A DNA stretch of 34,152 nt from Lachnospiraceae bacterium UBA3772. Its GTDB lineage: Bacteria > Bacillota > Clostridia > Lachnospirales > Lachnospiraceae. How positions within the stretch are numbered: the stretch's first letter is position 1; the number at the start of each line of letters is the position of its first letter. The translations under genes were made by a program, and so were the position numbers. Where the stretch lies: the NCBI GenBank assembly GCA_002371025.1, contig DFFQ01000051.1, positions 1 through 34,152 of the forward strand. The letters run 5' to 3'. A model generated the notes under the pieces. That model made no database searches. It was given only the letters and a program-made list of their open reading frames with translations, and had not been told where the DNA came from. Positions 1-8,187 of this stretch are shown one piece after another.

Positions 1-97
1 AGTAAGACCCCTTGAAGACTACGAGGTTGATAGGCACTGAGTGTAAGGGCCGTAAGGCTTTCAGCTGAGGTGTACTAATAGGTCGAGGGCTTATCCT
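1..97 (+). rRNA. 23S ribosomal RNA, 3' end (partial)
   Basis: The first ~97 bases match the conserved 3' terminus of bacterial 23S rRNA: a GACCCCTTGAAGA-like segment, GTTGATAGG, the variable hairpin, then TACTAATAGGTCGAGGGCTTA, a close relative of the terminal sequence in Bacillus and Clostridium. The gene enters from the left edge, so only the last hundred or so bases of about 2.9 kb are present. The exact 3' end is estimated. No 5S rRNA or tRNA follows before the terminator at 191-230. Confidence 0.95.
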
Positions 98-190
98 AAT
101 AGAGATTAAAGCGTAATGCTTCTTTAAGAAAGTTTGATAAAGGATGAAATACTCATCTGTATGAGGTTTTGAAAGAACATATAAGATAGA

Positions 191-230
191 ATCAGGTTCA
201 GATTATTGAACCTGATTTTTTTTTTTTTTT
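191..230 (+). terminator. Intrinsic terminator of the rRNA operon
   Basis: A perfect 10-bp stem (ATCAGGTTCA at 191-200 with TGAACCTGAT at 207-216) around a 6-nt loop is followed by about 15 consecutive T residues. This is a textbook rho-independent terminator, placed about 95 nt after the 23S 3' end, so transcription of the rrn operon most likely ends here. The bases between 98 and 190 hold no recognisable RNA gene, only weak AT-rich pairing. Confidence 0.93.
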
Positions 231-310
231 GGCTGTGTATTGGCAGACTTTATGATAAGTTCTTCATAATCTATGATTCGGAAATCTTCTTTTGTTAATT
301 TCTCGCTTCC

Positions 311-570
311 CGGCAGACACATCCCATGAATTTGACAATTGTGTCTGCTGTATCAGCTTGTTGTCGTTTAAATTTCTTTAATTTCGGCAGACACATCCCA
401 TGAATTTGACAATTGTGTCTGCTGTATCAGCTTGTTGTCGTTTAAATTTCTTTAGTTTCGGCAGACACAGCCCGTGAATTTGACAATTGTGTCTGCTGTA
501 TCAGCTTGTTGTCGTTTGAATTTCTTTAGTTTCGGCAGACACATCCCATGAATTTGACATTTGTGTCTGC
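311..570. repeat. Tandem 74-bp repeat, about 3.5 copies, each with a hairpin
   Basis: Units begin with CGGCAGACAC at 311, 385, 459 and 533, exactly 74 bp apart; the last copy stops after about 38 bp. Copies 1 and 2 are nearly identical; copy 3 carries changes in CATCCCATG (CAGCCCGTG), and copy 4 has one in GACAATT (GACATTT). Each unit contains the 9-bp inverted repeat GCAGACACA / TGTGTCTGC around an 18-nt loop, then a non-palindromic linker of about 38 bp. 74 bp is close to seven helical turns, so the hairpins lie on the same face of the DNA. The array sits between the rrn terminator and the end of convergent birA. Because 74 is not a multiple of 3, no reading frame persists through it. The flanks 231-310 and 571-672 hold nothing else I can name. 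Confidence 0.93.
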
Positions 571-672
571 TTCGTTGGATTGGAATACATGAATGACAGC
601 TGGAAATGTCGTGGATACACGTAGGAAAGTAAGCTAAATGGCGGAGGATAAAGCCTCGAAGCGTAATCTGCT

Positions 673-1476
673 TCACTTGGCGTAACCAAGTAATCCTCGT
701 ACTGAAACTTCGCCGCTTGTTACAGAGAAAGTCTGTCCGTTTTTGGATTCAACAAGAAGTCCTCCGTTAGAATCAATTCCTCTTGATATATAAGGATTTT
801 CAGGGAATGGAATATTATCAGAAGAAAGGATCACTTCTTTATCTTTAGAAATAAGAAGAGAATTATATTCATCCTTAATAAATGAGAGATCATTTATCTT
901 AATAAGATCATTATAATAATCCATAAAATAATTAATAGTTTTTGCTATCAGTTCTTCTCTGGATATTTTTTTTCCAGTAGCTATATAAAGAGAAGTAGCC
1001 TTATCTTTTATTTCATCTGGAAAAAGATTAGAGTTTGTATTTATACCAATTCCAACAATTATGTAATTACTATTTCCGATGGAGATCATTTCAGTAAGAA
1101 TGCCACAGATTTTTTTAGTATCATAAATTACATCATTCGGCCATTTGATAAGACAGGATAATGAAGCTATATCTCTGATTGCTTTTACCACTGCAAGAGC
1201 TGATAAAAGGGTAGTAGATGAATAATTTGAAAAACCATCAGGAGCTTTTAATAGAAGGGACATAGCAATATTTTCGCCGGGTTCTGATTTCCATACACGC
1301 CCCATACGGCCTTTTCCTTTAGTCTGATCATTAGTAGTGATAAGGTATGGAAGCTGATCATCTATATTTTCAAAGGCAAGACGTTTAGCATAATTATTTG
1401 TAGAATCAACTTCTTCCAAATACTTGATAGAATTAACTGAGTTGCATAGTAAACTCTTAAGAATTGATATATCCAT
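673..1476 (-). CDS. birA: Biotin--[acetyl-CoA-carboxylase] ligase, without DNA-binding domain
   Basis: This cytoplasmic enzyme makes biotinyl-AMP and transfers biotin to a lysine on carboxyl-carrier proteins. The 267-aa protein starts directly with the catalytic BPL/LplA-like domain. It shows the biotinyl-AMP loop QTKGKGRMGRVW (residues 51-62, the GRGRxGR motif), KWPND (111-115), the following KKICGIL lysine, GIGIN (142-146) and a small C-terminal domain. It lacks the ~60-aa N-terminal helix-turn-helix of E. coli-type BirA, so it should act only as a ligase and not as a biotin repressor (inference from domain absence). The ATG follows the upstream membrane-protein gene by 9 nt, so the two are probably one transcript. 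The last codons overlap a small hairpin at 675-691; I see no U-tract terminator downstream. Confidence 0.93.
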   Translation of the reverse strand: MDISILKSLLCNSVNSIKYLEEVDSTNNYAKRLAFENIDDQLPYLITTNDQTKGKGRMGRVWKSEPGENIAMSLLLKAPDGFSNYSSTTLLSALAVVKAIRDIASLSCLIKWPNDVIYDTKKICGILTEMISIGNSNYIIVGIGINTNSNLFPDEIKDKATSLYIATGKKISREELIAKTINYFMDYYNDLIKINDLSFIKDEYNSLLISKDKEVILSSDNIPFPENPYISRGIDSNGGLLVESKNGQTFSVTSGEVSVRGLLGYAK

Positions 1477-1485
1477 AGTAAGCCT

Positions 1486-1956
1486 CTAGTTGTTTTTTTC
1501 TTCTTTTAAAATCTGATATTCAGTAGTCTTTTCTATAAGATACTGATAAATGGTATCACAGACCTGCTTTTTATATGAGAAAGGAATGATGAAATTTTCC
1601 TTCCCGACGGTGATATTAATTATTGAATAAAGGTTTGCATCTTCAGGTGTAATTAAACTTACATCTGAAAAATCAGCATAGTTATAGGTTGTTACGCCTC
1701 TCCAATGCTTAACTTCCATATTTGTATCATTAAATGTATAAGTGATATCGTACTGATCTTTCTTAAATGAATGTAAGAAAAGAAATATGCCATAGCAGGC
1801 AATAAGGAAAGAGAGCATGGTAGCTATAACATGAGTACGGCCATATCCCATGAAAAAAAGAGATATTTGTAAAATTCCGAAGGCTATCAGAAAAAGCCCC
1901 AGTAGTCTAAAAGTATGACGGGTAGTTTTATTTTTTTTAACGGTATATGTATACAT
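1486..1956 (-). CDS. Small membrane protein with two TM helices and a C-terminal soluble domain
   Basis: The function is unknown. The 156-aa protein has a basic N-terminus, two hydrophobic helices (roughly residues 17-37 and 42-62) separated by a short Gly/Arg-containing turn, and a ~90-residue C-terminal domain rich in beta-prone segments. That architecture resembles the YcxB-like or bacterial PH-like proteins common in Firmicutes, in which a short two-helix hairpin anchors a cytosolic beta domain; this is a structural guess, not a family match. The gene is first in a two-gene minus-strand unit with birA, which starts 9 nt after its stop. A promoter is visible upstream at 2037-2065. Confidence 0.8.
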   Translation of the reverse strand: MYTYTVKKNKTTRHTFRLLGLFLIAFGILQISLFFMGYGRTHVIATMLSFLIACYGIFLFLHSFKKDQYDITYTFNDTNMEVKHWRGVTTYNYADFSDVSLITPEDANLYSIINITVGKENFIIPFSYKKQVCDTIYQYLIEKTTEYQILKEEKNN

Positions 1957-2036
1957 ATTTTTCCTTTGATATTAAATAGATTTTTTGCTATCAGAAAATT
2001 GTATTAATCCTGACTATTCTGATATTTATAAAGATT

Positions 2037-2065
2037 ATTATAGGAATAATACTTTGTTTAATCAA
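2037..2065 (-). promoter_or_regulatory. Sigma-70-type promoter for the membrane protein-birA unit
   Basis: On the minus strand TTGATT (2060-2065) is followed after 17 bp by a perfect TATAAT (2037-2042). The start codon of the membrane-protein gene lies ~80 nt downstream. It is back to back with the icd promoter at 2152-2160. Confidence 0.6.
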
Positions 2066-2151
2066 GACAGGAAAAATAATTAATTAAAATGGAATTGATA
2101 AGAAAAGAGTACTTATTCAGGGAAATTAATCTGTTTTTAAATGCTTAGATA

Positions 2152-2160
2152 TGTTATAAT
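2152..2160 (+). promoter_or_regulatory. Extended -10 promoter for icd
   Basis: TGTTATAAT (TG at 2152-2153, TATAAT at 2155-2160) fits the extended -10 element, with no good -35 box 17 bp upstream. The predicted transcript has a ~80-nt leader before the icd ATG, containing two small palindromes (TGTAT...ATACA near 2173 and CCGG...CCGG near 2203). Confidence 0.55.
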
Positions 2161-2247
2161 ATTGCCGATTTCGTGTATTGTAAGATACATTTTACATTAA
2201 TCCGGGTAAAGTACCGGAAAATCTTTAGTAATTGCGGAGGAAAAAAC

Positions 2248-3456
2248 ATGGACAAGATTCAGATGACTACACCACTCGTTGAGATGGATGGAGATGAAAT
2301 GACTAGAATTATCTGGAAGTATATTAAGGATGAGCTTATCATCCCTTTTGTAGATCTTAAGACAGAGTATTATGACCTTGGTCTTGAGAATAGAAATGCT
2401 ACAAATGACCAGGTAACTGTTGATTCAGCAAACGCAACAATGAAATATGGTGTTGCTGTTAAATGCGCTACAATCACACCGAATGCTGCCCGTGTTGAAG
2501 AATATAATCTTAAAGAGATGTGGAAGAGCCCTAACGGAACTATCAGAGCAATGCTTGATGGTACAGTATTCCGTGCACCAATTCAGGTAAAAGGTATCGA
2601 ACCATGCGTAAAGAACTGGAAGAAGCCTATAACAATTGCGCGTCATGCTTATGGTGACGTTTACAAGGCTTCAGAAATGAAAATCCCAGGACCAGGAAAG
2701 GTTGAACTTGTTTACACAGCTGCTGATGGACATGAAGAGAGAGTACTTGTACATGACTACAAGGAAGCTGGTGTAGCTCAGGGTATGCATAATCTTGATG
2801 GTTCTATTTCAAGCTTTGCAAGAAGCTGCTTTACATATGCACTTGATACAAAGCAGGATCTCTGGTTCGCAACAAAGGATACAATCTCTAAGAAGTATGA
2901 CCATACATTTAAGGATATCTTCCAGGAGATTTATGATAATGAATATAAGGAGAAGTTCGAAGCAGCAGAAATCGAGTATTTCTATACACTTATCGATGAT
3001 GCTGTAGCTCGTGTAATGAAGTCAGAAGGTGGATTCATCTGGGCTTGTAAGAATTATGATGGTGATGTAATGAGTGATATGCTTTCATCAGCTTTCGGTT
3101 CACTTGCAATGATGACATCAGTACTTGTTTCACCTAAGGGATATTATGAATATGAAGCTGCTCATGGAACAGTTCAGAGACATTATTATAAGTATCTCAA
3201 GGGCGAAGAAACATCAACAAACCCAGTAGCAACAATCTTTGCATGGACAGGGGCTTTAAGAAAGAGAGGCGAACTTGACAACAATGCTGAACTTTCTAAG
3301 TTTGCTGACAGACTTGAAAAAGCTACTATCGATACAATCGAAAATGGCGAAATGACAGGCGATCTTAAGCTTATAACAGAGCTTACAAATGCAAAGAAGC
3401 TTAATACAGAAGACTTCATCAAAGCTATTAGAAGAACACTTGAAGCAAATGAGTAA
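2248..3456 (+). CDS. icd: NADP-dependent isocitrate dehydrogenase (eukaryote-like subfamily)
   Basis: It oxidises isocitrate to 2-oxoglutarate and CO2 with reduction of NADP+, in the cytoplasm. The 402-aa product carries the dimeric 'eukaryote-like' IDH signatures: [10 protein letters not shown] near the N-terminus, [15 protein letters not shown], and the substrate-binding loop KSPNGTIR (residues 93-100), followed by the NADP-type [10 protein letters not shown] segment. I chose the ATG at 2248 because GCGGAGG lies 7 nt upstream and family members start with this type of MxKIxM sequence; an in-frame ATG at 2173 would add 25 non-conserved residues. Its stop overlaps the next gene by 8 bp. With citrate synthase 3.3 kb away, it probably serves glutamate synthesis. 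Confidence 0.95.
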   Translation: MDKIQMTTPLVEMDGDEMTRIIWKYIKDELIIPFVDLKTEYYDLGLENRNATNDQVTVDSANATMKYGVAVKCATITPNAARVEEYNLKEMWKSPNGTIRAMLDGTVFRAPIQVKGIEPCVKNWKKPITIARHAYGDVYKASEMKIPGPGKVELVYTAADGHEERVLVHDYKEAGVAQGMHNLDGSISSFARSCFTYALDTKQDLWFATKDTISKKYDHTFKDIFQEIYDNEYKEKFEAAEIEYFYTLIDDAVARVMKSEGGFIWACKNYDGDVMSDMLSSAFGSLAMMTSVLVSPKGYYEYEAAHGTVQRHYYKYLKGEETSTNPVATIFAWTGALRKRGELDNNAELSKFADRLEKATIDTIENGEMTGDLKLITELTNAKKLNTEDFIKAIRRTLEANE

Positions 3457-4654
3457 TGCAGTAGTAACTTTAAAAAAAGGTGAAGGACGTACTTTAAAAA
3501 GAGGCGGAGCCTGGATCTTTGATAATGAGATCGAATCAGTCATGGGCAGCTATAATGATGGAGATATTGTTATAGTACGTGATTTTGATGGATATCCAAT
3601 GGGAAGAGGATTCATTAATTCAGCATCAACTATAAGGATCAGAATGATGACAAGAAATGCTGATCAAGAAATTGATGATGAATTTATAAAAAAAAGAGTA
3701 AAGGATGCATGGGAGTATCGTAAAAATGTTATCGATACTTCAAGCTGCCGTCTTATCTTTGGAGAGGCTGATTTCTTCCCTGGACTTGTAATTGATAAAT
3801 ACAGCGATGTTCTGGTGGTAGAATCTCTTGCGCTTGGAATCGATAAATTAAAGAATAAGATCATTGATTTCTTAAAAGAAGAGCTTCTTTCAGACGGAAT
3901 AAAGATCCGTGGTGTATATGAAAGAAGTGATGCCAAGGTAAGACTTAAAGAAGGCATGGAAAGAGTAAAAGGTTTCATTGGAGAAGAGTTTGATACCAAT
4001 GTAACTATAGAAGAAAATGGTGTTAAGTATCTGGTGGATGTTAAAGATGGTCAAAAGACCGGATTTTTCCTTGATCAGAAACTTAACAGAATGTCTATTC
4101 AGAATCTTGCAAAAGGAAAACGAGTATTAGACTGTTTTACTCACACAGGGTCATTTGCACTTAATGCAGCCCTTGGAGGGGCTACAGAGGTAATAGGTGT
4201 TGATGCATCAGAACTGGCTGTAAATCAGGCGCGTATTAATGCAAAGCTTAATGGAGTAGATGATAGAGTAGAATTCAGAGTTGATGATGTGCTGGATATG
4301 CTTCCTCGTATGGTAGAGGAGAAAGAATTATTTGATCTTGTTATTCTTGATCCACCAGCTTTTACAAAATCCAGATCTACTATAAAGCAGGCGGCAAAAG
4401 GATATAGAGCCATAAATACTTCAGGTCTTAAACTTGTTAAGAATGGTGGATATTTTGCTACATGCACATGCTCTCATTTTATGGATTATGAGAATTTTAC
4501 TAAGATCATAGCTGAAGCAGCTCGTGCAGCACATAAGAGACTCAGACAGATTGAGTTTAAGACTCAGGCACCGGATCATCCTATCCTTTGGGCAGATGAT
4601 GAGAATTCTTATTATCTTAAATTTTACATTTTCCAGGTGTGCGAAGAAAGATAA
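3449..4654 (+). CDS. RlmI-like class I SAM-dependent rRNA cytosine-C5 methyltransferase
   Basis: It probably methylates a cytosine in 23S rRNA at carbon 5; E. coli RlmI acts on C1962. The 401-aa protein has an N-terminal PUA-type RNA-binding domain (about residues 5-70), a linker domain with KTGFFLDQ (203-210), and a Rossmann methyltransferase fold with the SAM loop [10 protein letters not shown] (227-236), catalytic motif IV DPPAF (301-305) and the cysteine motif CTCSH (339-343). I start it at ATG 3449, which overlaps the icd stop by 8 bp and gives the usual PUA start; an in-frame ATG at 3389 would lie 68 bp inside icd. There is no strong Shine-Dalgarno, so translation is probably coupled to icd. 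Target specificity is inferred from the family. Confidence 0.88.
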   Translation: MSNAVVTLKKGEGRTLKRGGAWIFDNEIESVMGSYNDGDIVIVRDFDGYPMGRGFINSASTIRIRMMTRNADQEIDDEFIKKRVKDAWEYRKNVIDTSSCRLIFGEADFFPGLVIDKYSDVLVVESLALGIDKLKNKIIDFLKEELLSDGIKIRGVYERSDAKVRLKEGMERVKGFIGEEFDTNVTIEENGVKYLVDVKDGQKTGFFLDQKLNRMSIQNLAKGKRVLDCFTHTGSFALNAALGGATEVIGVDASELAVNQARINAKLNGVDDRVEFRVDDVLDMLPRMVEEKELFDLVILDPPAFTKSRSTIKQAAKGYRAINTSGLKLVKNGGYFATCTCSHFMDYENFTKIIAEAARAAHKRLRQIEFKTQAPDHPILWADDENSYYLKFYIFQVCEER

Positions 4655-4709
4655 AACATATAATAGAAACAATTGACCTTTGCTTGCGTAGATTTAGAGA
4701 GGTGTACAG

Positions 4710-6233
4710 ATGATCTTCAGGAATTCATTAGAAGATGATTTGAAGGTCTTTGATTTTAATTCAAAATCAGAGCCGGAGAAGAAGCCAGGTGAAAAGACAT
4801 ACGTATTATTTAAGTCAGATAAAGATGAGGTTTCAAAAGATGATCCAATAATGGTATTATCAGATCCTGATAAGCTTATGAAGCATCATGAAATCGGAAC
4901 ATTTACGAATCCGGTAAAATATACGGCTTTTAGATTCGATAAAGAGGGTGACAGATATGAGACTGAAATCCTTAAAATGGATGAAAGATTTGAGAAGCTT
5001 TATCTTTGGCTGGCAAACAGCAGCACCACACTGAAATTATCAGGTCGACATACAGATGAAGGTTATGCTATTTATAGAATGCATGCAGTTTCAATGACGG
5101 GTGAATTACGTAGTGAAACAGATGGATTTGTACAGCTGGTGATTCAAAGACTCCTTTCAAGTGATATTGAAGAGGAAGAGACTGACTTGGATGATGATGA
5201 CGCTGTGGAGGAAGATGAAAATCTTATCCTTACAGATATAAATTCAATGCAGGATTTCGTTATGTGTGCTGGAAGAGTTCTTCCGGCTAATATCAGAAAA
5301 TGGGCTGTGAGAAATATGACAGTTCAGAAAAGTACTGCAATCAGTCCTGACGAAAGAAGACATGCACAGCGTGCTCTTTCTATGATGCTTAATATTCAGT
5401 GGAAAGGTTCTTATTTTGAAGCAATCGATCCAGTTCAGGCAAGACGGATACTTGATGAAGAACTTTTCGGAATGGATAAAGTAAAGCAGAGGATAATCGA
5501 GACTATAATCCAGATCAACCGTACTCATACTCTTCCTGCTTATGGATTACTTCTTGCAGGACCGGCAGGTGTAGGTAAATCTCAGCTGGCTTATGCGGTG
5601 GCAAAGATACTTAAACTTCCGTGGACATCTCTAGATATGAGTACAATTCATGATATTGAGGCACTTACAGGAAGTCCAAGAGTGTATGCCAATGCGAAAC
5701 CGGGGCTTATCATGGAAGCATTTTCAAGAGCCGGGGCATCAAATCTGGTATTTATCATAAATGAGTTAGATAAGGCGGATTCAAAGACTGCAGCAGGTAA
5801 TCCTGCAGATGCGCTTCTTACTCTGCTTGATAATATCGGATATACAGATAATTATATTGAATGTATGATCCCTACCAGCGGTGTTTATCCTATTGCTACA
5901 GCAAATGAAAAAAACAGGATATCAGATCCTATTATGAGCAGATTTGCTGTTCTTGATATTCCGGATTATACACCGGATGAAAAGAAGATAATCTTCCAAA
6001 GATTCTCACTTCCTAAGGTATTAAAGAGAATGAGTATGACAGAGGATGAGTGTATCATTGGAGATGATGCTCTTTCACTTATCATCGAGAAATGTGAAGG
6101 AACAACAGGATGCCGTGATCTTGAACAGTCAGCGGAACATTTTGCGGCAAATGCCTTATATCAGATTGAAACTACAGGAAAGACTTCTGTTAAATTCAAC
6201 AGGGATATGGCAAAATCAATACTTGAACTATAA
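4710..6233 (+). CDS. Lon-like AAA+ ATPase without a protease domain
   Basis: This is a cytoplasmic ATPase of unknown substrate. Residues 1-150 form a domain I do not recognise, followed by a very acidic linker (about 153-172) and a Lon-type AAA+ module: RRILDEELFGMDKVK (246-259, the Lon pre-AAA helix), Walker A GPAGVGKS (284-291), Walker B FIINELDKAD with Asn351 where Asp is usual but Glu352 kept, sensor-1 IATAN (395-399), arginine finger in DPIMSRF (R411), and sensor-2 TGCRDLE (R469). The protein ends at 507 aa, just after the AAA small domain, so the ~190-aa Ser/Lys protease domain of Lon is absent. GAGAGG precedes the ATG. An Hsp20 gene follows after 53 bp, suggesting a role in protein quality control (inference). 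Confidence 0.85.
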   Translation: MIFRNSLEDDLKVFDFNSKSEPEKKPGEKTYVLFKSDKDEVSKDDPIMVLSDPDKLMKHHEIGTFTNPVKYTAFRFDKEGDRYETEILKMDERFEKLYLWLANSSTTLKLSGRHTDEGYAIYRMHAVSMTGELRSETDGFVQLVIQRLLSSDIEEEETDLDDDDAVEEDENLILTDINSMQDFVMCAGRVLPANIRKWAVRNMTVQKSTAISPDERRHAQRALSMMLNIQWKGSYFEAIDPVQARRILDEELFGMDKVKQRIIETIIQINRTHTLPAYGLLLAGPAGVGKSQLAYAVAKILKLPWTSLDMSTIHDIEALTGSPRVYANAKPGLIMEAFSRAGASNLVFIINELDKADSKTAAGNPADALLTLLDNIGYTDNYIECMIPTSGVYPIATANEKNRISDPIMSRFAVLDIPDYTPDEKKIIFQRFSLPKVLKRMSMTEDECIIGDDALSLIIEKCEGTTGCRDLEQSAEHFAANALYQIETTGKTSVKFNRDMAKSILEL

Positions 6234-6286
6234 ATATTTTGAGTTTATTATGGGGTTAAATATTGGGTGGTTAGGAGGTTATTCTA

Positions 6287-6658
6287 ATGATAACTAGAGT
6301 TGATTCAAATTTTTTATATAGCAATATGAAGACAGATATAATGGAAAGAGAAGGACAGTATCTGATCGAAATAGAGCTTCCGGGTTATAGAAAAGAAGAT
6401 ATAGAAGCCAGCCTTGAAAATGGATATCTTACAATAACGGCTCACAGACATCTTGAGATTGAGCCTGAGGGTCAGGAAACTCATTATCTTGTTAGAGAAA
6501 GAGCTACAGGAGATATAAGAAGAAGCTTTCAGATTGGTGAAGATGTAAAGCAGCAGGATATATCAGCTGCACTTAAGGATGGCGTATTAAAAGTTATTAT
6601 TGTTTGTAAAGAAGAGAAAGTTGAAGGGGAACGTCGAAAAATGATCCCAATTCACTAG
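6287..6658 (+). CDS. Small heat-shock protein, Hsp20/alpha-crystallin family
   Basis: It is an ATP-independent holdase chaperone that binds unfolding proteins and forms oligomers. The 123-aa protein is almost entirely an alpha-crystallin domain: an early IEIELPGYRKEDIEASLENG segment, the conserved AALKDGVLKV motif near residues 96-105, and a C-terminal IPI (residues 120-122), the IxI motif that docks neighbouring subunits. The N-terminal arm is short (about 14 residues). TAGGAGG lies 9-15 nt upstream of the ATG. It follows the Lon-like ATPase after 53 bp and ends at a terminator, so the two probably share a transcript. No CIRCE element (TTAGCACTC-N9-GAGTGCTAA) is seen upstream. Confidence 0.93.
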   Translation: MITRVDSNFLYSNMKTDIMEREGQYLIEIELPGYRKEDIEASLENGYLTITAHRHLEIEPEGQETHYLVRERATGDIRRSFQIGEDVKQQDISAALKDGVLKVIIVCKEEKVEGERRKMIPIH

Positions 6659-6691
6659 AAATTATAAGAAGAATTATAAATAATTTGAGAT

Positions 6692-6734
6692 AAAAAAACT
6701 CCGCGATCATTATATATGATTGCGGAGTTTTTTA
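6692..6734. terminator. Bidirectional intrinsic terminator between hsp20 and citrate synthase
   Basis: A 13-bp stem (ACTCCGCGATCAT at 6698-6710 with ATGATTGCGGAGT at 6716-6728, one G-T pair) has a 5-nt loop. Six or seven A residues flank it on the left and six T on the right. It can therefore terminate both the plus-strand ATPase-hsp20 transcript and the minus-strand citrate synthase transcript. Confidence 0.92.
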
Positions 6735-6757
6735 GTGGACTCATGGTGTCACACATT

Positions 6758-8122
6758 TTATCTATCTTCAAGTGGCACATATGTAATAGGTGATGCTACT
6801 GACATATATGCAGGACGTATTATTTTATTTGTACATACAAGTTCTTCTATTCTATGAGCTGACCATCCGGCTATTCTTGCGATAGCAAAGAGTGGTGTGA
6901 AGAATTCATCTGGAATTCCCAGCATGCTATAGGCAAAGCCACTATAGAAGTCAATGTTTGGGCATACAGGTTTATACATCTTTCGCTCAGTTTTCATAAG
7001 ATCTGGAGCAAGACGGGCAACCGCCTGATAAAGATGAGCCTCATCCATTTTGCCTTTTTCCTCAGCAAGCTGCATAGTGTAAGTTTCAAGAATCTTTGCT
7101 CTTGGATCCGAAAGAGTATATATGGCGTGACCAATGCCATATATAAGACCTGATTTATCATAAGCTTCCTTACGAAGGATCTTAAGAAGATAAGCACTTA
7201 TCTCATCGTCATCATTCCAGTCTTTAACATTTCTCTTAATCTCATCAAACATCTTCTTAACCTTGATATTTGCGCCTCCATGTTTTGGACCCTTAAGAGA
7301 GCAAAGAGAAGCGGCAACTGAAGAATAAGTATCAGTTCCCGATGATGTAACAACGTGAGTCGTAAAGGTTGAATTATTTCCCCCTCCGTGTTCTGCATGA
7401 AGAACAAGAGCAATATCTAAGATACGTGCTTCAAGAGGAGTAAAAGATTTATCCTGCCTTAATATACGAAGTATATTCTCTGCAGTTGAGAGTTCAGGCT
7501 TTGGATTGTGAATATACAGTCCGCGGTTAAGCATATAATGTCTGTATGAAAGATAAGAATATGCAGCAATAAGAGGGACTGAAGATATAAGGCTGATGCT
7601 CTGTCTAAGAACATTGGTAATGCTAAGATCATCAGCATTTTTGTCATAAGAATTAAGAGCAAGGATAGAACGTGCAGTAGCATTCATTATATCCTTGTTT
7701 GGAGATTTAAGAATTACATCTTCTACAAAATCTTCAGGAAGTTTTCTATTATAAGAAATGAGTCTTGTAAATTGTTCGAGTTCATCTGTACCAGGAAGCT
7801 TGCCAAATAAAAGAAGATATACAGTTTCTTCATATCCGAAACGATCTTCGCTGATAAAGCCATTTACGAGATCATTTACGCTGATACCTCTATAAAGAAG
7901 TTCCCCTTCAATAGGAACAATATTTCCGTCAACTTCTTTTGTTCCATTAACAGTTGATATTTCAGTAAGACCTGTCAGAACTCCCTTGCCATTTGCCTCA
8001 CGAAGTCCTCTTTTAACATGATAATAATCATAAAGTTCAGGACTGATGAAGTTATTCTCAGAACAAAGCTGAGAAAGTTTATGGATTTCTCTGGCTGCAT
8101 CTCCGGCACTCAAGTAGGACAT
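6758..8122 (-). CDS. gltA: Citrate synthase (citrate/2-methylcitrate synthase family)
   Basis: It condenses oxaloacetate with acetyl-CoA to citrate. The 454-aa protein has the family core: the catalytic-His region LVLHAEHGGGNNSTF, the KGPKHGGAN loop, GIGHAIYTLSDPRAKIL with the second active-site His, and a C-terminal arginine region near RIAGWSAHRIEE. The start at 8122 (MSYLSAGD) has AGAAGGGAG about 8 nt upstream; a further 17 in-frame codons to 8173 would overlap this ribosome binding site and are not conserved-looking. It lies 65 bp after the HD-domain gene in the same direction and ends at a bidirectional terminator. Use of propionyl-CoA cannot be excluded from sequence alone. Confidence 0.93.
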   Translation of the reverse strand: MSYLSAGDAAREIHKLSQLCSENNFISPELYDYYHVKRGLREANGKGVLTGLTEISTVNGTKEVDGNIVPIEGELLYRGISVNDLVNGFISEDRFGYEETVYLLLFGKLPGTDELEQFTRLISYNRKLPEDFVEDVILKSPNKDIMNATARSILALNSYDKNADDLSITNVLRQSISLISSVPLIAAYSYLSYRHYMLNRGLYIHNPKPELSTAENILRILRQDKSFTPLEARILDIALVLHAEHGGGNNSTFTTHVVTSSGTDTYSSVAASLCSLKGPKHGGANIKVKKMFDEIKRNVKDWNDDDEISAYLLKILRKEAYDKSGLIYGIGHAIYTLSDPRAKILETYTMQLAEEKGKMDEAHLYQAVARLAPDLMKTERKMYKPVCPNIDFYSGFAYSMLGIPDEFFTPLFAIARIAGWSAHRIEELVCTNKIIRPAYMSVASPITYVPLEDR

Positions 8123-8187
8123 AGTGAGTCTCCCTTCTTTGAAATCAAAAAGCAAAAACTTTACGGGTATCAAATTAAAATATATGG

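Noticed and set aside
98..310. 5S rRNA or tRNA after 23S
   Set aside because: No 5S-like core or tRNA cloverleaf is present; only a terminator and AT-rich sequence.
231..310. Short coding-like stretch on the minus strand (reads like KLTKEDFRIIDYEELIIKSA)
   Set aside because: It has no start codon of its own, runs into the terminator A/T tract and then a stop, and joins out of frame to the repeats. It may be a remnant, but support is too thin.
311..570. CRISPR array
   Set aside because: The whole 74-bp unit repeats, including the part that would be the spacer; there are no unique spacers and no cas genes.
452..689. Two overlapping minus-strand ORFs of 62-74 codons across the tandem repeats
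   Set aside because: They arise from the repeat unit itself; 74 bp is not divisible by 3, so frames shift at each copy. There is no ribosome binding site or recognisable domain.
2425..3543. Antisense ORFs opposite icd and the methyltransferase
   Set aside because: They are shadows of strongly conserved coding sequence on the plus strand, without ribosome binding sites.
4659..4678. TATAAT and TTGACC boxes before the Lon-like ATPase gene
   Set aside because: The two boxes are in the wrong order to form one promoter and neither has a partner at correct spacing, so I did not annotate a promoter. The gene may still have its own start here.
6046..6297. Plus-strand 83-codon ORF overlapping the end of the ATPase and start of hsp20
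   Set aside because: It is out of frame inside the conserved AAA+ coding region and has no domain or start signal.
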